Shown: positions 16,747 through 25,965, numbered from the stretch's first letter. The stretch is DNA of 40,263 bases from Opitutaceae bacterium (GCA_025360455.1 JANYCF010000230.1:1-40263); one strand, 5' to 3'. The notes: generated by a model from the sequence alone, not told the origin. Made by a program: numbers and translations.

Positions 16747-18531
16747 ATGATTCTAGCGCGGCTTCTGTTTTGTTTCATCTTCTTGGCCGTTGGCCGCGTC
16801 TCGGCTGCGACGGCCGAGATTACGGCTGCGATCATCTGGCAACCTTGGTCGGACGAAGTCTTCGCGCAGGCGAAGCGCGAAAACAAATTTGTCCTGCTCG
16901 ATCTGGAGGCGGTGTGGTGCCATTGGTGCCATGTGATGGAGGCGACCACTTATCGCGACCCGGCGGTGGTGGCCCTGCTGGGTGAACGCTATCTGACGGT
17001 GCGCGTGGATCAGGATTCGCGCCCCGATCTGGCGAGCCGGTACGAAGACTATGGCTGGCCGGCGACCGTCATTTATGCGCCCGACGGCACGGAGATCGTG
17101 AAAAAACAAGGCTACGTCCCGCCGACGGGCATGCGTCGACTGCTCCAGGCCGTGATCGATGATCCTTCGCCCGTCGCCACGCAAAATATCGGCCCGGATC
17201 GCGCGGCCACGGGTGAAACGGTATTGAGCCTCGAACACCGGAACCAGTTGCGCCGGCAATGGCTCGCCGGTTACGACGACCAGCAAGGCGGCTGGGGCTT
17301 CAGCCACAAATTTCTCGATGCCGATACCCTTGAGTTCGCGTTGCATGAAGCGGCGCGCGGTGACTCTCGCGTGGAGCAGATGGCGCGCGATACGTTCCGG
17401 CTCCAGCGCAAGATTCTCGATCCGGTCTGGGGTGGAGTTTACCAGTACTCTGCCGGTGGCACGTGGGATGAGCCGCATTTTGAAAAAATCATTTCCATCC
17501 AAGCCGATAATCTGCGCGCCTGTGCTTTGGCCGCCGTGCAATGGGGCGATCCTGTTTATCTTGAAACCGCCCGCGCCATTCACGGCTACCTGAAAAAATT
17601 TCTCACCAGCCCGGAGGGCGTCTCTTACGCCAGCCAGGATGTCGACCTCGTGCCCGGAGAGCACAGTGCGGATTATTTCTTACTCGATGATGCCGGTCGT
17701 CGCGCCCGCGGGGTGCCGCGTATTGATCCGCACTGCTATGCCCGGGAAAATGGTTGGTTCATCAGTGCGCTGGTTCAACTTGCGGCGGTGACGGGCGAGG
17801 CCGCTGATCGCAGCGAGGCCGAGCGTGCCGCCCACTGGGTGATCGAACATCGTGGTCTGGGCGAAGGAGGTTTTCGCCACGATGAACACGATACGGCAGG
17901 CCCGTACCTCGGCGACACCTTGGCTATGGGCCGCGCGTTTCTCGCGTTGCACCAGCTGACGCAGAATCCGGCGTGGCTCGCCCGTGCGGAAGCGGCGGCA
18001 AAATTTATCGAGACGCATTTTCGCCGGGTCGATACGGCGGGTTATACGGCCAGCGACGCGACGAAGAATAGTTTTCCCGGGCCGCGTCCGCAATTCGACG
18101 AAAATGTGAATCTCGTGCGTTTCGCCACGGGGCTGGCGCAGGTGACCGGGCAGGCAGAATGGCGGGCCATGGCGGGGCATGGTTTGCGTTGGTTGCTGGC
18201 TCCGGGGGTGACGGATAATCGCGGCTTCTATGTGGGCGGCTTATTGCTCGCCGAGGAGGAAGCGCGCACCGAGCCGGTTCATATCATGATTTTGGGCGGC
18301 AAGGACGATGAGGTGGCGCAGGCGATGTTCGCGACGGCGTTGCGGCTGCCGATCCAGCACAAACTCGTGGAGTGGTGGGACCGGCGCGAAGGCCCGCCTC
18401 CGCGCGGCGAGGCCATTTTCCCCGAGCTCGACCATGCGGCCGCGTTTCTTTGCGCCAACGGTGCCTGTTCGTCACCGCTGCTCAGTGTGGTGGCGCTGGA
18501 GAAACGGCTGGGTCGGCTCAACCGGCCATGA
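16747..18531 (+). CDS. Exported DUF255 thioredoxin-fold protein, YyaL-like
   Basis: Protein of 594 residues with a signal peptide (MILARLLFCFIFLAVGRVSA), a thioredoxin-like DUF255 domain (WQPWSDEVFAQAKRENKFVLLDLEAVWCHWCHVMEA, redox-type C58-x-x-C61, cis-Pro region YGWPATVIY), and a long alpha-helical hairpin domain (from WLAGYDDQQGGWGFSHKFLD through DENVNLVRFATGL) as in YyaL/SPATA20 proteins. Family members are mostly cytoplasmic and somewhat longer (about 680 residues); this one is exported and compact. It is the last gene of the bufferin operon, 19 bases after doxX, suggesting periplasmic thiol-disulfide handling of the Cys-rich product (inference). Its 3' end overlaps the convergent gene by 14 bases. 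Confidence 0.85.
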   Translation: MILARLLFCFIFLAVGRVSAATAEITAAIIWQPWSDEVFAQAKRENKFVLLDLEAVWCHWCHVMEATTYRDPAVVALLGERYLTVRVDQDSRPDLASRYEDYGWPATVIYAPDGTEIVKKQGYVPPTGMRRLLQAVIDDPSPVATQNIGPDRAATGETVLSLEHRNQLRRQWLAGYDDQQGGWGFSHKFLDADTLEFALHEAARGDSRVEQMARDTFRLQRKILDPVWGGVYQYSAGGTWDEPHFEKIISIQADNLRACALAAVQWGDPVYLETARAIHGYLKKFLTSPEGVSYASQDVDLVPGEHSADYFLLDDAGRRARGVPRIDPHCYARENGWFISALVQLAAVTGEAADRSEAERAAHWVIEHRGLGEGGFRHDEHDTAGPYLGDTLAMGRAFLALHQLTQNPAWLARAEAAAKFIETHFRRVDTAGYTASDATKNSFPGPRPQFDENVNLVRFATGLAQVTGQAEWRAMAGHGLRWLLAPGVTDNRGFYVGGLLLAEEEARTEPVHIMILGGKDDEVAQAMFATALRLPIQHKLVEWWDRREGPPPRGEAIFPELDHAAAFLCANGACSSPLLSVVALEKRLGRLNRP

Positions 18532-19201
18532 CCACTTTCGTGCCTGCGATCAGATCGTGCAGGCAGCGCCGGTCATCGCGGAAGATGAAGCAAGCATCAA
18601 CGAGCGAGTAGAAAGGGACGACACCGATGAAGGCGTTGACGACCGCACGGAGTAAGAAAACTTTCACGAAGCCGGGGTTGGCTTCATCATCGAAATTCAC
18701 GATTTTAATCCCGAGCATTTTTTTGCCTATCGTCTGGCCGCGGGTGACGAGCAGATAGATTTGAACCGCCAACAGGAGTAACAGGATGGCGCCCATCGCC
18801 GCAAAACCGCCGAGCATGAGCGCCGTGTTGGGATGATCTGGTGTGGAGAAAACGCCAGCTGAGGCTAAAATAACGAAGCCGGGTGAGACGCACAGACCGC
18901 CAATGACGCCATCAATGAGTCTGGCCGCGAACCGAAGCCAGCGGCTGGCGGGAGCGAGACCGAGGCTGGGATTGGCTGCAGCCGGAGCAACGGCCAGAGT
19001 AGGAATCGGGGGCGGGCCCTGATTGGCCAGCAGGGGCGGGGCGCTGAACTCGGGGAAGTCCCCGAGCGGTTTCCATTCCGTCTCGCCCTCGCGGCGGGCT
19101 TTGGTCTGCAGATTGGCGCGACCCGCGGCGATCCAGTCTGTGATATTCGCGCTCGTGACCGGTCCGTATTCTTTGCCGTCTGCTCCGATGATGGTGAACA
19201 T
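18518..19201 (-). CDS. GYF_2 domain plus RDD family membrane protein (paralogue 1)
   Basis: Protein of 227 residues: an N-terminal GYF_2 domain (MFTIIGADGKEYGPVT...ARREGETEWKPLGDFPEF), a Pro/Ala linker, and an RDD membrane domain (RFAARLIDGVIGGL...TRGQTIGKKMLGIKIV...FRDDRRCLHDLIAGTKVV) with three or four helices. Function unknown; RDD proteins are suspected transporters or membrane adaptors. ATG at 19201 was chosen because the neighbouring paralogue begins at the same point; ATGs at 19213 and 19231 are alternatives. It is a tandem paralogue of the gene at 19598-20314. Confidence 0.85.
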   Translation of the reverse strand: MFTIIGADGKEYGPVTSANITDWIAAGRANLQTKARREGETEWKPLGDFPEFSAPPLLANQGPPPIPTLAVAPAAANPSLGLAPASRWLRFAARLIDGVIGGLCVSPGFVILASAGVFSTPDHPNTALMLGGFAAMGAILLLLLAVQIYLLVTRGQTIGKKMLGIKIVNFDDEANPGFVKVFLLRAVVNAFIGVVPFYSLVDACFIFRDDRRCLHDLIAGTKVVMAG

Positions 19202-19336
19202 AGTGCTGAGCATGATGCAGGCGCTGGTCATCGGGTCAATACACGGCCAGTCTTAGCCGGAATAAATCAGCCTCGGCCGCAAAACGCGTTTTGCTTGTGA
19301 AGGGAAGAAACCGAGAGCGTCTATGCGTTGGTTTAG

Positions 19337-19409
19337 GTAGGGCCGTCGCTTGTCGACGTGCCGGTTTGCAGCGGCAATCTGTCGGCATGGCCACAAGGGC
19401 CAGCCCTAC
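19337..19409. repeat. Palindromic repeat GTAGGGCCGTC / GGCCAGCCCTAC
   Basis: Inverted repeat with outer arms GTAGGGC and GCCCTAC, in the roughly 400-base gap between the two GYF_2-RDD paralogues. It shares the CCACAAGGGCC word with 6500-6557. The rest of the gap holds no convincing gene. Confidence 0.7.
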
Positions 19410-19597
19410 GAAATGCTGTTTCCTAGGAGCCAAGAGTTGAGAGCTGACCAACCTTCACCCGGCTACGGCCCGGCAAGGAGCCCGATCCTCAGAGCGAGAG
19501 CATTTAATGAATGATACAAAAACTATGCCCCTTTTTGTCTGGCTCTGGATACTCGACCCTTTGCTCTCGACTGCGTGTTTTTGGCTTAGAGCGCACC

Positions 19598-20314
19598 TTA
19601 TTTTAACTTCACCACTTTCGTGCCGGCGAGCAGATCGTGGAGGCAGCGTTGGTCTTCGCGGAAGATGCAGAAGGAATCGACCAGCCAGAATAATTTTCCG
19701 AGGATCGGCACCTGCTCCAGCACCCAAATCGACAGGCCGCGTAGTAAATAAGCCCGGAGCGGGCCGGCGGGTTCACCGTCACGCACCGTGACAATGCGGA
19801 GACCAAAAAGGAGTTTGCCGACCGACTGACTGCGACGGCAAAGGAGAATGGTTTGGACTACAACCAGCACCGCGAGGAAGGGGAGAGATTTGCTGAATGA
19901 TTCGGCACTCGCTTGGAAAAACATCTCGAGTGACGGGGTGTCGTGATTGGCCATGCGCTCGGAAATGATGCGGGCGGCCGCAATGCTCGCGGGCATCCAG
20001 CAGAGCCACTGGAGCACGCCATCGATCATGGCCGCAGCGAAGCGGGCTCTCAAGCCGGCCAAGGGGAGGGCGGTTGGCGTGGGTTCAGCCGGAGCGAGAC
20101 TGATCGGCGGAGCCGTGAGGGAAGGCGGGGCAAAGGCGGGCGCGGTACCGGTCGGCACAAATTCCGGAAAATCAGCCAGCGTTTTCCATTCGGTGTCATC
20201 GCCTTTGCGGGCTTTGGTCGAGAGGTTGGCGCGGCCATCCCGGATCCATTCGATCACATTGCCCTGGGTAACAGGACCGTATTCTTTGCCGTCAGTGCCG
20301 AGGATTTTAAACAT
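19598..20314 (-). CDS. GYF_2 domain plus RDD family membrane protein (paralogue 2)
   Basis: Protein of 238 residues with the same build as its neighbour: GYF_2 domain (MFKILGTDGKEYGPVT...KGDDTEWKTLADFPEF), Pro-rich linker, and RDD domain (RARFAAAMIDGVLQWLCW...RRSQSVGKLLFGLRIV...FREDQRCLHDLLAGTKVV). The hallmark R/D/D positions of RDD are retained. The N-terminal domain and the C-terminal block are clearly alike between the copies while the middle helices have diverged, so this is an old tandem duplication. GYF_2 domains bind Pro-rich segments in some proteins; the Pro-rich linker here may be an internal or partner ligand (inference). Confidence 0.85.
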   Translation of the reverse strand: MFKILGTDGKEYGPVTQGNVIEWIRDGRANLSTKARKGDDTEWKTLADFPEFVPTGTAPAFAPPSLTAPPISLAPAEPTPTALPLAGLRARFAAAMIDGVLQWLCWMPASIAAARIISERMANHDTPSLEMFFQASAESFSKSLPFLAVLVVVQTILLCRRSQSVGKLLFGLRIVTVRDGEPAGPLRAYLLRGLSIWVLEQVPILGKLFWLVDSFCIFREDQRCLHDLLAGTKVVKLK

Positions 20315-20405
20315 GGAGGGGTATGTTCACTCGCAAACAGGCCTGAGGTCAACTGCGGCTTGGCTAGAAGTGGCGTGGGTCGGAGGGTATTTCACATTAT
20401 CCTGG

Positions 20406-20447
20406 GTAGCGCAGGCTTCCAGCCTGCATTTGCGAAGCCTGCGCTAC
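20406..20447. repeat. Short palindromic repeat, GTAGCGCAGGC family
   Basis: Compact copy with arms GTAGCGCAGGCTTCCAGCCTGC and GCGAAGCCTGCGCTAC, between the rsgA stop and the downstream GYF_2-RDD start. Confidence 0.85.
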
Positions 20448-20471
20448 TCTCACGACGCAGCGCGCGTTGTC

Positions 20472-21551
20472 TTATTCGTCCCCGGATTTCTCGTGCACGC
20501 GTTGCCGGAGGAACTTGTTGGCTTTTTTGACGCCTTTCTTCTTTTCCATTTCCGCGCGGCGGTCGCCGTAGGTGGGCGCTTTCACGGTGGTGAGCAGCAT
20601 GCGCTGGCAACTGTGCCAACGGGCCTTGCCGAGCTTCCCGGCCGTGATCGCGGCGAGCACCGCGCAACCGGGCTCAACCGTGTGCGAGCAGTCGCGAAAT
20701 TTGCACTGCGTCGTCAACGTCAGAATATCCGCGAAAGCCGCGCGCACGCTGGCTTCGGCCACCCACGGATTGATTTCGCGCATGCCGGGCGTGTCGATGA
20801 TGATGAAGCCGCCCGGGGCGACCAGCAGCTCCCGTTGCGTCGTGGTGTGCCGGCCTTTGCTGTCGTGCTCGCGCACTTCCTGGGTGAACTGGAGATTCTC
20901 GCCGACGAGACGGTTGATGAGCGTGGATTTGCCGACGCCGGAAGAGCCGAGGAGCGCGACGGTCTTGCCGGGTTGGAGGTAGGGGGCGAGGGCTTTCAGG
21001 CCGCGACGCGTCTGCGCGCTGACGACGAACACCGGCAAGTCCGGCGCGGCACCGGCGAGCTCGTGTTGCAAGGTTTCAGTGTCGTCGGCGAGATCGGCTT
21101 TGTTGAGTAAGATCACGGGCTGGGCGCCACTGGCAAAAGCGGCGGCGAGGTAACGCTCGACGCGGTGCAGGTGATAATTGCCATCAAACGCGCTGACTAA
21201 AAATACTGTGTCGATGTTGGCGGCGACGATCTGTTCGAGATCCTGTTCGCCGGCGGCTTTGCGGGAAAACTTCGTGCGGCGTGGTAACAACGCGTGGATG
21301 TTCATCCGGTTTTCATCACCCACTTGAGGCGAGACCGTCACCCAATCGCCGATGGCGGGAAATTCCGCGGGGTTGACCGCGGCGTTGATATATTTCCCGG
21401 TGCACTGGCCGAGCTTGGCGCCGAATTCCCCTGTCACCTCAAAGTAACCTTTCAACTCCAGCGTGATCCGCGCAGGCAGACAGCCGCTCCCGGCGTGAGG
21501 GGCGAATGCGGATGAAAAATGTTCATTCCAGCCGAGCTGGGCGAGGGTCAT
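20472..21551 (-). CDS. rsgA: Ribosome small subunit-dependent GTPase A
   Basis: Circularly permuted GTPase of 359 residues that helps late 30S ribosome maturation. An N-terminal OB-fold (CLPARITLELKGYFEVTGEFGAKLG...PAIGDWVTV) is followed by the GTPase domain in permuted order: NKAD (150-153), SAQ, P-loop GSSGVGKS (202-209), then T-rich switch GRHTTT and DTPG (253-256). A C-terminal zinc knuckle follows with Cys283, Cys288, His290 and Cys296. The basic C-terminal tail (MEKKKGVKKANKFLRQR) fits RNA contact. ATG at 21551 begins the conserved protein; a longer in-frame opening to 21782 translates divergent-promoter DNA and is rejected. Confidence 0.95.
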   Translation of the reverse strand: MTLAQLGWNEHFSSAFAPHAGSGCLPARITLELKGYFEVTGEFGAKLGQCTGKYINAAVNPAEFPAIGDWVTVSPQVGDENRMNIHALLPRRTKFSRKAAGEQDLEQIVAANIDTVFLVSAFDGNYHLHRVERYLAAAFASGAQPVILLNKADLADDTETLQHELAGAAPDLPVFVVSAQTRRGLKALAPYLQPGKTVALLGSSGVGKSTLINRLVGENLQFTQEVREHDSKGRHTTTQRELLVAPGGFIIIDTPGMREINPWVAEASVRAAFADILTLTTQCKFRDCSHTVEPGCAVLAAITAGKLGKARWHSCQRMLLTTVKAPTYGDRRAEMEKKKGVKKANKFLRQRVHEKSGDE

Positions 21552-21801
21552 TCGGACAGGTTGATCGTTTTGTCCGGCGCGGTGCAACGCTGCGTTTTGG
21601 CCAGGTCGTCGGCTTACGTAGGAATGCGTAGGCCGGAAGTAGGGGGTCTCCTTGTATTTTCTTGCTACACATCGGGCGAATCCACTTACCTCGCCGGCAT
21701 CAATTATCTGTGGCTTGTGATTTTTTCTGACCAACAACTCCCACCTCAAGCCACCCGCTGATGCTTCGCGTGCATCAACCAAAACTTATCCTCCAACGGC
21801 C

Positions 21802-23007
21802 ATGCCAACAAAACTAACGTCAGTTCTCGCTCTTGTCGTACTCGGTGCCAGCACGTTGCTCGCCGAATCCACCGCGCCCGCCAACACCACCGTTAAAACC
21901 AAAACCTACGAAGAGGGCGGCAAAACCATGACGGAGCGCACGCTCACCACCGTCGTGAAGGAAGAAGTGGCCAAGCCGACGGAGTACACTGTGGCGATCT
22001 TCGTCGCGAATCGTGCCGGCAAGATCGGCGATGCCGAGCTGGGCGCACTGGAAGATTACATCACCGCACGAGTCACGGGACTGAACGTCCACGTCATCAG
22101 CGGTGAGACGGCGTTGAATGCGGTGGGCAGCATGGCTCCCGGAGCCAAGGAAAACGCGCTCGATGCCCAACTCGCGCAAAGCACCTCGGCGGTTCGTCTC
22201 GCCCAGACCTTGGGCGCCACGCACCTCCTGCAGGTCACGTTGGCCGGCTTCGATTCCAATAAGAAGACGATCGATGCTTACGGCGTTAAGACCACGAACG
22301 ACGAGCGCACCGCGCGTGTTACCTATAAGATTCTCGATGGTACGACCGGTGGCAGTCTCGCGGCCGACACCGTACGCGTCACCAAAACTTTTCAGCAAAG
22401 CGATCAGGGTTTGGGCGAAGAACGTTCCAGCGTCTTGAACTCCCTGCTCGATGAAGCCGCGCAGAAAGTCGCCGCCAGCTTGAAAAACCAGATCGACCGC
22501 GGCCACATCACCACTTCCGCCGCGCAAGGCACGGTTGCCATCACGCTGACCACCGAACTCACCGATGTCTTCGTGCCCGATGTCCGCATCAGCGCGGAAA
22601 ACACCGTTAGTATTTCCGAAAGCAAATTCAAAGTATCGGCGCTCGCCGCGACCGTGGAAATCGACGGCATCGCGGTCGGCACCGCGCCCGGTCAACTCGA
22701 AGTCAAAGCCGGTCTTCATAAGCTCCGTGTCGTGCGGGAAGGCTTTAAGCCGTGGGAACGTACCGTTAATTTCACGAACGGCCAAAAGCTGAACGTCGGT
22801 TTGGAGATGAGCGAAGCCGGTTATGCGCGTTGGAAGGATGCCACCGCCTTTATGAACGACCTGAAGAATAACGCCAAACTCACCGACGCCGAGGTCAAGC
22901 TCCTCGAAGGCAAGGCCAAGATGTTTGAAAACAGCGGCTACAAGGTGAACAGCACACAAGGCGTCAAAACCTTGGTGGGCGGCTTACATTCCCTCTTTGA
23001 TCTCTAA
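21802..23007 (+). CDS. Exported CsgG-like protein with PEGA domain
   Basis: Periplasmic protein of 401 residues, first of a five-gene envelope cluster. Signal peptide MPTKLTSVLALVVLGASTLLAES. Residues about 60-230 form a CsgG/LpoB-like fold (YTVAIFVANRAGKI...LARTLGATHLLQVTLAGFDS...VTYKILDGTTG...LNSLLDEAAQKVAASL; the predicted sequence reads LAQTLGATHLL). A PEGA domain follows at about 285-345 (ATVEIDGIAVGTAPGQLEVKAGLHKLRVVREGFKPW), usually a cell-envelope contact module. No lipobox is seen, unlike classical CsgG. It is followed 34 bases later by a second CsgG-like gene. Role unknown; the context points to the outer-membrane or peptidoglycan interface. Confidence 0.7.
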   Translation: MPTKLTSVLALVVLGASTLLAESTAPANTTVKTKTYEEGGKTMTERTLTTVVKEEVAKPTEYTVAIFVANRAGKIGDAELGALEDYITARVTGLNVHVISGETALNAVGSMAPGAKENALDAQLAQSTSAVRLAQTLGATHLLQVTLAGFDSNKKTIDAYGVKTTNDERTARVTYKILDGTTGGSLAADTVRVTKTFQQSDQGLGEERSSVLNSLLDEAAQKVAASLKNQIDRGHITTSAAQGTVAITLTTELTDVFVPDVRISAENTVSISESKFKVSALAATVEIDGIAVGTAPGQLEVKAGLHKLRVVREGFKPWERTVNFTNGQKLNVGLEMSEAGYARWKDATAFMNDLKNNAKLTDAEVKLLEGKAKMFENSGYKVNSTQGVKTLVGGLHSLFDL

Positions 23008-23041
23008 GCCGAACTTTCGCCAACCCTCACCTATTCCCGCC

Positions 23042-23929
23042 ATGAAACCAGGACGCCTCTCCCTTCTCCTCGCCTTCACTACACTGTTGCTCGCTCCCGC
23101 CCTTCAGGCGCAGGACGCTCCCGGCAAAAAGAAACTCGCGATCACCAAGATCATCGCCACCGACGCTGTCGGTAAACGCATGAGCAAACAGGGCGTGGGC
23201 CTCTCGCTCGACAGCGTGATCGAGGCCCTCGATTCCCAAGTGTATGACCGTGTGCTCAACACCAAGCGTTTTGAAATCCTGGAGCGCTCCGATGCCGATG
23301 CTCTCGCCAAGGAAAGCTCCGCCGCCGGTGAAACTTTCGCTTTCAATAAGGCTGACTACATCCTCACGATTCGCGTCGATTCCTTCAATGACCGCATGGA
23401 AGAGCGCAAGCTCGCCGCTCTCGGCAAAACCATGCGTTCGCGTACCATCGAGCTTTCCGCCGTCGCCAAGATCACGGAAGTTTCCACTCAGCGCGCCATC
23501 GCCAGTACCAACTTCAAGGTCAAGAAACACGATTCCGAGAGCCGTTCCGAAAGTACCAATGCTCGCGTGGGCGAAGGTTCGGACGATCTGCTGATTCAGG
23601 CCGTCAGTGAGATGGCGCAGAAAATCGCCACCCGTGCCGCCGATGTCGTTTCGCCCGCCCGCGTCATTGGTAAGCGCGACAAGATGGTGACGATCAATCG
23701 CAATGACCAATCCGGCATCAAGGTCGGCCAGGTTTGGGAAGTGTTTGTCTTGGGCGACGAGATGGTCGATCCCGACACCGGCGACAAGAGCCGCGAAGAA
23801 GTCCTGGTGGGCAAGGTGAAGGTTACGCGCGTTACGCCGCAGAATTCCCAAGCCGAAGCGATCGAAGACACCGGTATCGACGTTAAAGCCATCGTCCGCC
23901 TGAAGGATGACGTCGCGGCGGAAGAGTAA
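23042..23929 (+). CDS. CsgG-like periplasmic protein
   Basis: Protein of 295 residues with a signal peptide (RLSLLLAFTTLLLAPALQAQ) and a CsgG-family body: KKLAITKIIATDAVGKRM...LSLDSVIEALDSQVYDRVLNTKRFEILERSDADALAKE...NKADYILTIRVDSF...ELSAVAKITEVSTQRAIASTNF. The final 90 residues (MVTINRNDQSGIKVGQVWEVFVLGDEMVDP...VLVGKVKVTRVTPQNSQAEAI) form the small beta-domain often found after CsgG-like domains. It lacks a lipobox Cys, so it would be soluble in the periplasm rather than a lipid-anchored secretion channel. ATG at 23042 is directly before the signal peptide; no Shine-Dalgarno sequence. Confidence 0.8.
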   Translation: MKPGRLSLLLAFTTLLLAPALQAQDAPGKKKLAITKIIATDAVGKRMSKQGVGLSLDSVIEALDSQVYDRVLNTKRFEILERSDADALAKESSAAGETFAFNKADYILTIRVDSFNDRMEERKLAALGKTMRSRTIELSAVAKITEVSTQRAIASTNFKVKKHDSESRSESTNARVGEGSDDLLIQAVSEMAQKIATRAADVVSPARVIGKRDKMVTINRNDQSGIKVGQVWEVFVLGDEMVDPDTGDKSREEVLVGKVKVTRVTPQNSQAEAIEDTGIDVKAIVRLKDDVAAEE

Positions 23930-23983
23930 GCTTCACCCGTTATCACTCTCTGTTTTTTCATCCCTCATCTCAACCCATTCAGA

Positions 23984-25537
23984 ATGAATTCCCGCTACCG
24001 TTATTTCCCCTCCGCTCAATTGTTGACCGGCAGTGCGTTTCTGCTGCTCGCCGTCACGAGTCAGGCCGCTATTTTCAAAAAGAAAGGCTCTGATTTCCCC
24101 GGTATTTATCAGTCGGGAAATATTCCTGCCGCTCTGACTTCGGTGAATAAAGAAGCCACGGTCAACGCCAACAACAAGGATACTGTGCTCTGGCGGCTCG
24201 AACAAGGGGCCACGTTGCGCACGGCCGGAATGGCTGAAACCGGGACCGTCCCGGCGATCGCTGAACCGGTCACTCCGCAGTCAGCCGAGGCCCCGGCGGC
24301 GGCGACCGATGTTTCCGGGGCTTATCTCAAACACAGTCTGCTCGCCTTTGACCAAGCCGAGGAGAAAGTGAATTCCTACGAGGAGCAGGCCAAGGTGAAG
24401 ATGGGCTCTGAAACCGCCGCCGCCCTCACGAATCTCAGCGCGTTGCCTTACCGCGGTCATGCTTACGACAAGGTCATGATGAACACCTACAAGGCGCTTA
24501 ATTATATGCAGCTGGGCAAAAAGGATAATGCCCGCGTCGAACTTAATCGCGCCCTGCAACGTCAGCGCGATGCCGTGGCCCAGAATGAAAAGCATATCCA
24601 GGAAGCGCAGGAGACCACGGAAAAAGCCAAGAAGGGCGAAGTGAAAGATGAGGAAGGCAAATCTGCCGCCTACGATGCGGACAAAGCCAAGAGCGATCCC
24701 AAGACCGGGCCCGCCTTGAGCGCCGTATTGGAAGCCTCCACAGCCAATCTCGTCAGCTATGGCGACTACGTGAATCCTTTCGCCGTGTTTCTCGACGCGA
24801 TTTTCTTCATGGCGGATGGCGAAGGCGGTTCTGATTGGGAACGTGGCCGCAAATCCATGGAGCGCGTGGCTCTCATGGTGCCGAATAATCCTTACGTGAA
24901 GGAAGACTTGGCGCTCGCGACCGCCGCAGCTGAAGGCAAAGCCCCGGAAGGCGTCACCTATGTGTTCTTCGAGACCGGCACCGGTCCTGATCGGGACGAA
25001 ACCAGAATCGATATTCCTACTTTCTTGCTCACGAGCAAGGTGGCCTACGTCGGGGCTGCGTTTCCCAAGCTGATTTTCAACACGGACTTTATTGGCGCGC
25101 TCGGCGTCAAAGCCGGTGAACAATCACTTTCTACCGCCACGCTCGCCAGCATGGATAGCGTGGTCGCCAACGATTTCAAAAACGAATGGCCCGTCGTCGT
25201 GAGCAAGACGATTGTCGCCACCGCCACCAAGGCAATCGTGCAGGCGCAGGCGCAGAAGGCGACCAACCGTATGGGCCTGATGGCTGGTCTGGCGAGCAAG
25301 GTGGCAATCACTGCCCTCAATGCCTCCACGACTCACGCCGACACCCGCGTCTGGAGCAGCCTGCCCAAGGAATTCCAGTATGCGCGAGTGAGCACACCCG
25401 CTGATCGCCAGCTCACTTTATCCGCCGGTAACCACACCCAGACGGTCACCTTGGTCCCCGGTGCGATCAATGTTGTGTTGGTGAAAAGCATTTCCTCCCA
25501 CTCCTCCCTCCTCGTCTCGCAGTTCGCTATCAAATGA
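23984..25537 (+). CDS. COG3014-like exported protein
   Basis: Exported protein of 517 residues, third gene of the cluster. The signal peptide (LLTGSAFLLLAVTSQAA) has no lipobox although relatives are often lipoproteins. The body is helical and TPR-like: ALTSVNKEATVNANNKDTVLWRLEQGATLRTAG, YDKVMMNTYKALNYMQLGKKDNARVELNRALQRQRDAV, then a charged coiled-coil-like stretch (HIQEAQETTEKAKKGEVKDEEGK), NPFAVFLDAIFFM and a beta-rich C-terminus. This pattern and its place before a YcfL-like and an LpoB-like gene match COG3014 proteins. Function unknown. Its stop overlaps the next start (ATGA), indicating coupling. Confidence 0.75.
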   Translation: MNSRYRYFPSAQLLTGSAFLLLAVTSQAAIFKKKGSDFPGIYQSGNIPAALTSVNKEATVNANNKDTVLWRLEQGATLRTAGMAETGTVPAIAEPVTPQSAEAPAAATDVSGAYLKHSLLAFDQAEEKVNSYEEQAKVKMGSETAAALTNLSALPYRGHAYDKVMMNTYKALNYMQLGKKDNARVELNRALQRQRDAVAQNEKHIQEAQETTEKAKKGEVKDEEGKSAAYDADKAKSDPKTGPALSAVLEASTANLVSYGDYVNPFAVFLDAIFFMADGEGGSDWERGRKSMERVALMVPNNPYVKEDLALATAAAEGKAPEGVTYVFFETGTGPDRDETRIDIPTFLLTSKVAYVGAAFPKLIFNTDFIGALGVKAGEQSLSTATLASMDSVVANDFKNEWPVVVSKTIVATATKAIVQAQAQKATNRMGLMAGLASKVAITALNASTTHADTRVWSSLPKEFQYARVSTPADRQLTLSAGNHTQTVTLVPGAINVVLVKSISSHSSLLVSQFAIK

Positions 25538-25965
25538 AAACCAAACTTAATCCTATTCGGGCCACCTGCAGTCTGCTGGCCGCCGGAGCCCTGCTTATTT
25601 TGGCGGGTTGCGCTACTAACGTGAACACCTATGAACGGGCCGATTCGCAAGCCACGCCGAACTACATTCCCGACAAGCGGGTGATCACCGATAACACCCT
25701 CGCCGCGACCATCCGGGTGACGGGGATCAATCAGAGCACCGTTTCGGGAAACCTGCTGAAGATTCAGGCGACAATAGAAAATCGTCGGAGTTCGCTTCAG
25801 ACGATCAACTACAAGTTCGAGTGGATCGGCGAGGATGGGATGGCGATCGATTCCCCGAATGAAACGTGGAAGATCATCTCCTTGCAGGGCCGGGAAACGG
25901 CCACTATCTCGACGGTGGCGATTTCGCCCCGTGCTGTAGATTTTAAACTAAAATTCCGCGAATAA
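25534..25965 (+). CDS. YcfL-like lipoprotein (DUF1425)
   Basis: Lipoprotein of 143 residues. The signal peptide ends in the lipobox LILAGC, so Cys at about residue 26 would be lipid-modified. The mature part is a small beta-sandwich with the YcfL/DUF1425 pattern: LAATIRVTGINQSTVSGNLLKIQATIENRRSSLQTINYKFEWIGEDGMAID, then SLQGRETATISTVAISPRAVDFKLKFRE. In Escherichia coli ycfL lies next to lpoB, as here. It starts within the stop of the preceding gene and ends 20 bases before lpoB. Role unknown. Confidence 0.85.
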   Translation: MKTKLNPIRATCSLLAAGALLILAGCATNVNTYERADSQATPNYIPDKRVITDNTLAATIRVTGINQSTVSGNLLKIQATIENRRSSLQTINYKFEWIGEDGMAIDSPNETWKIISLQGRETATISTVAISPRAVDFKLKFRE

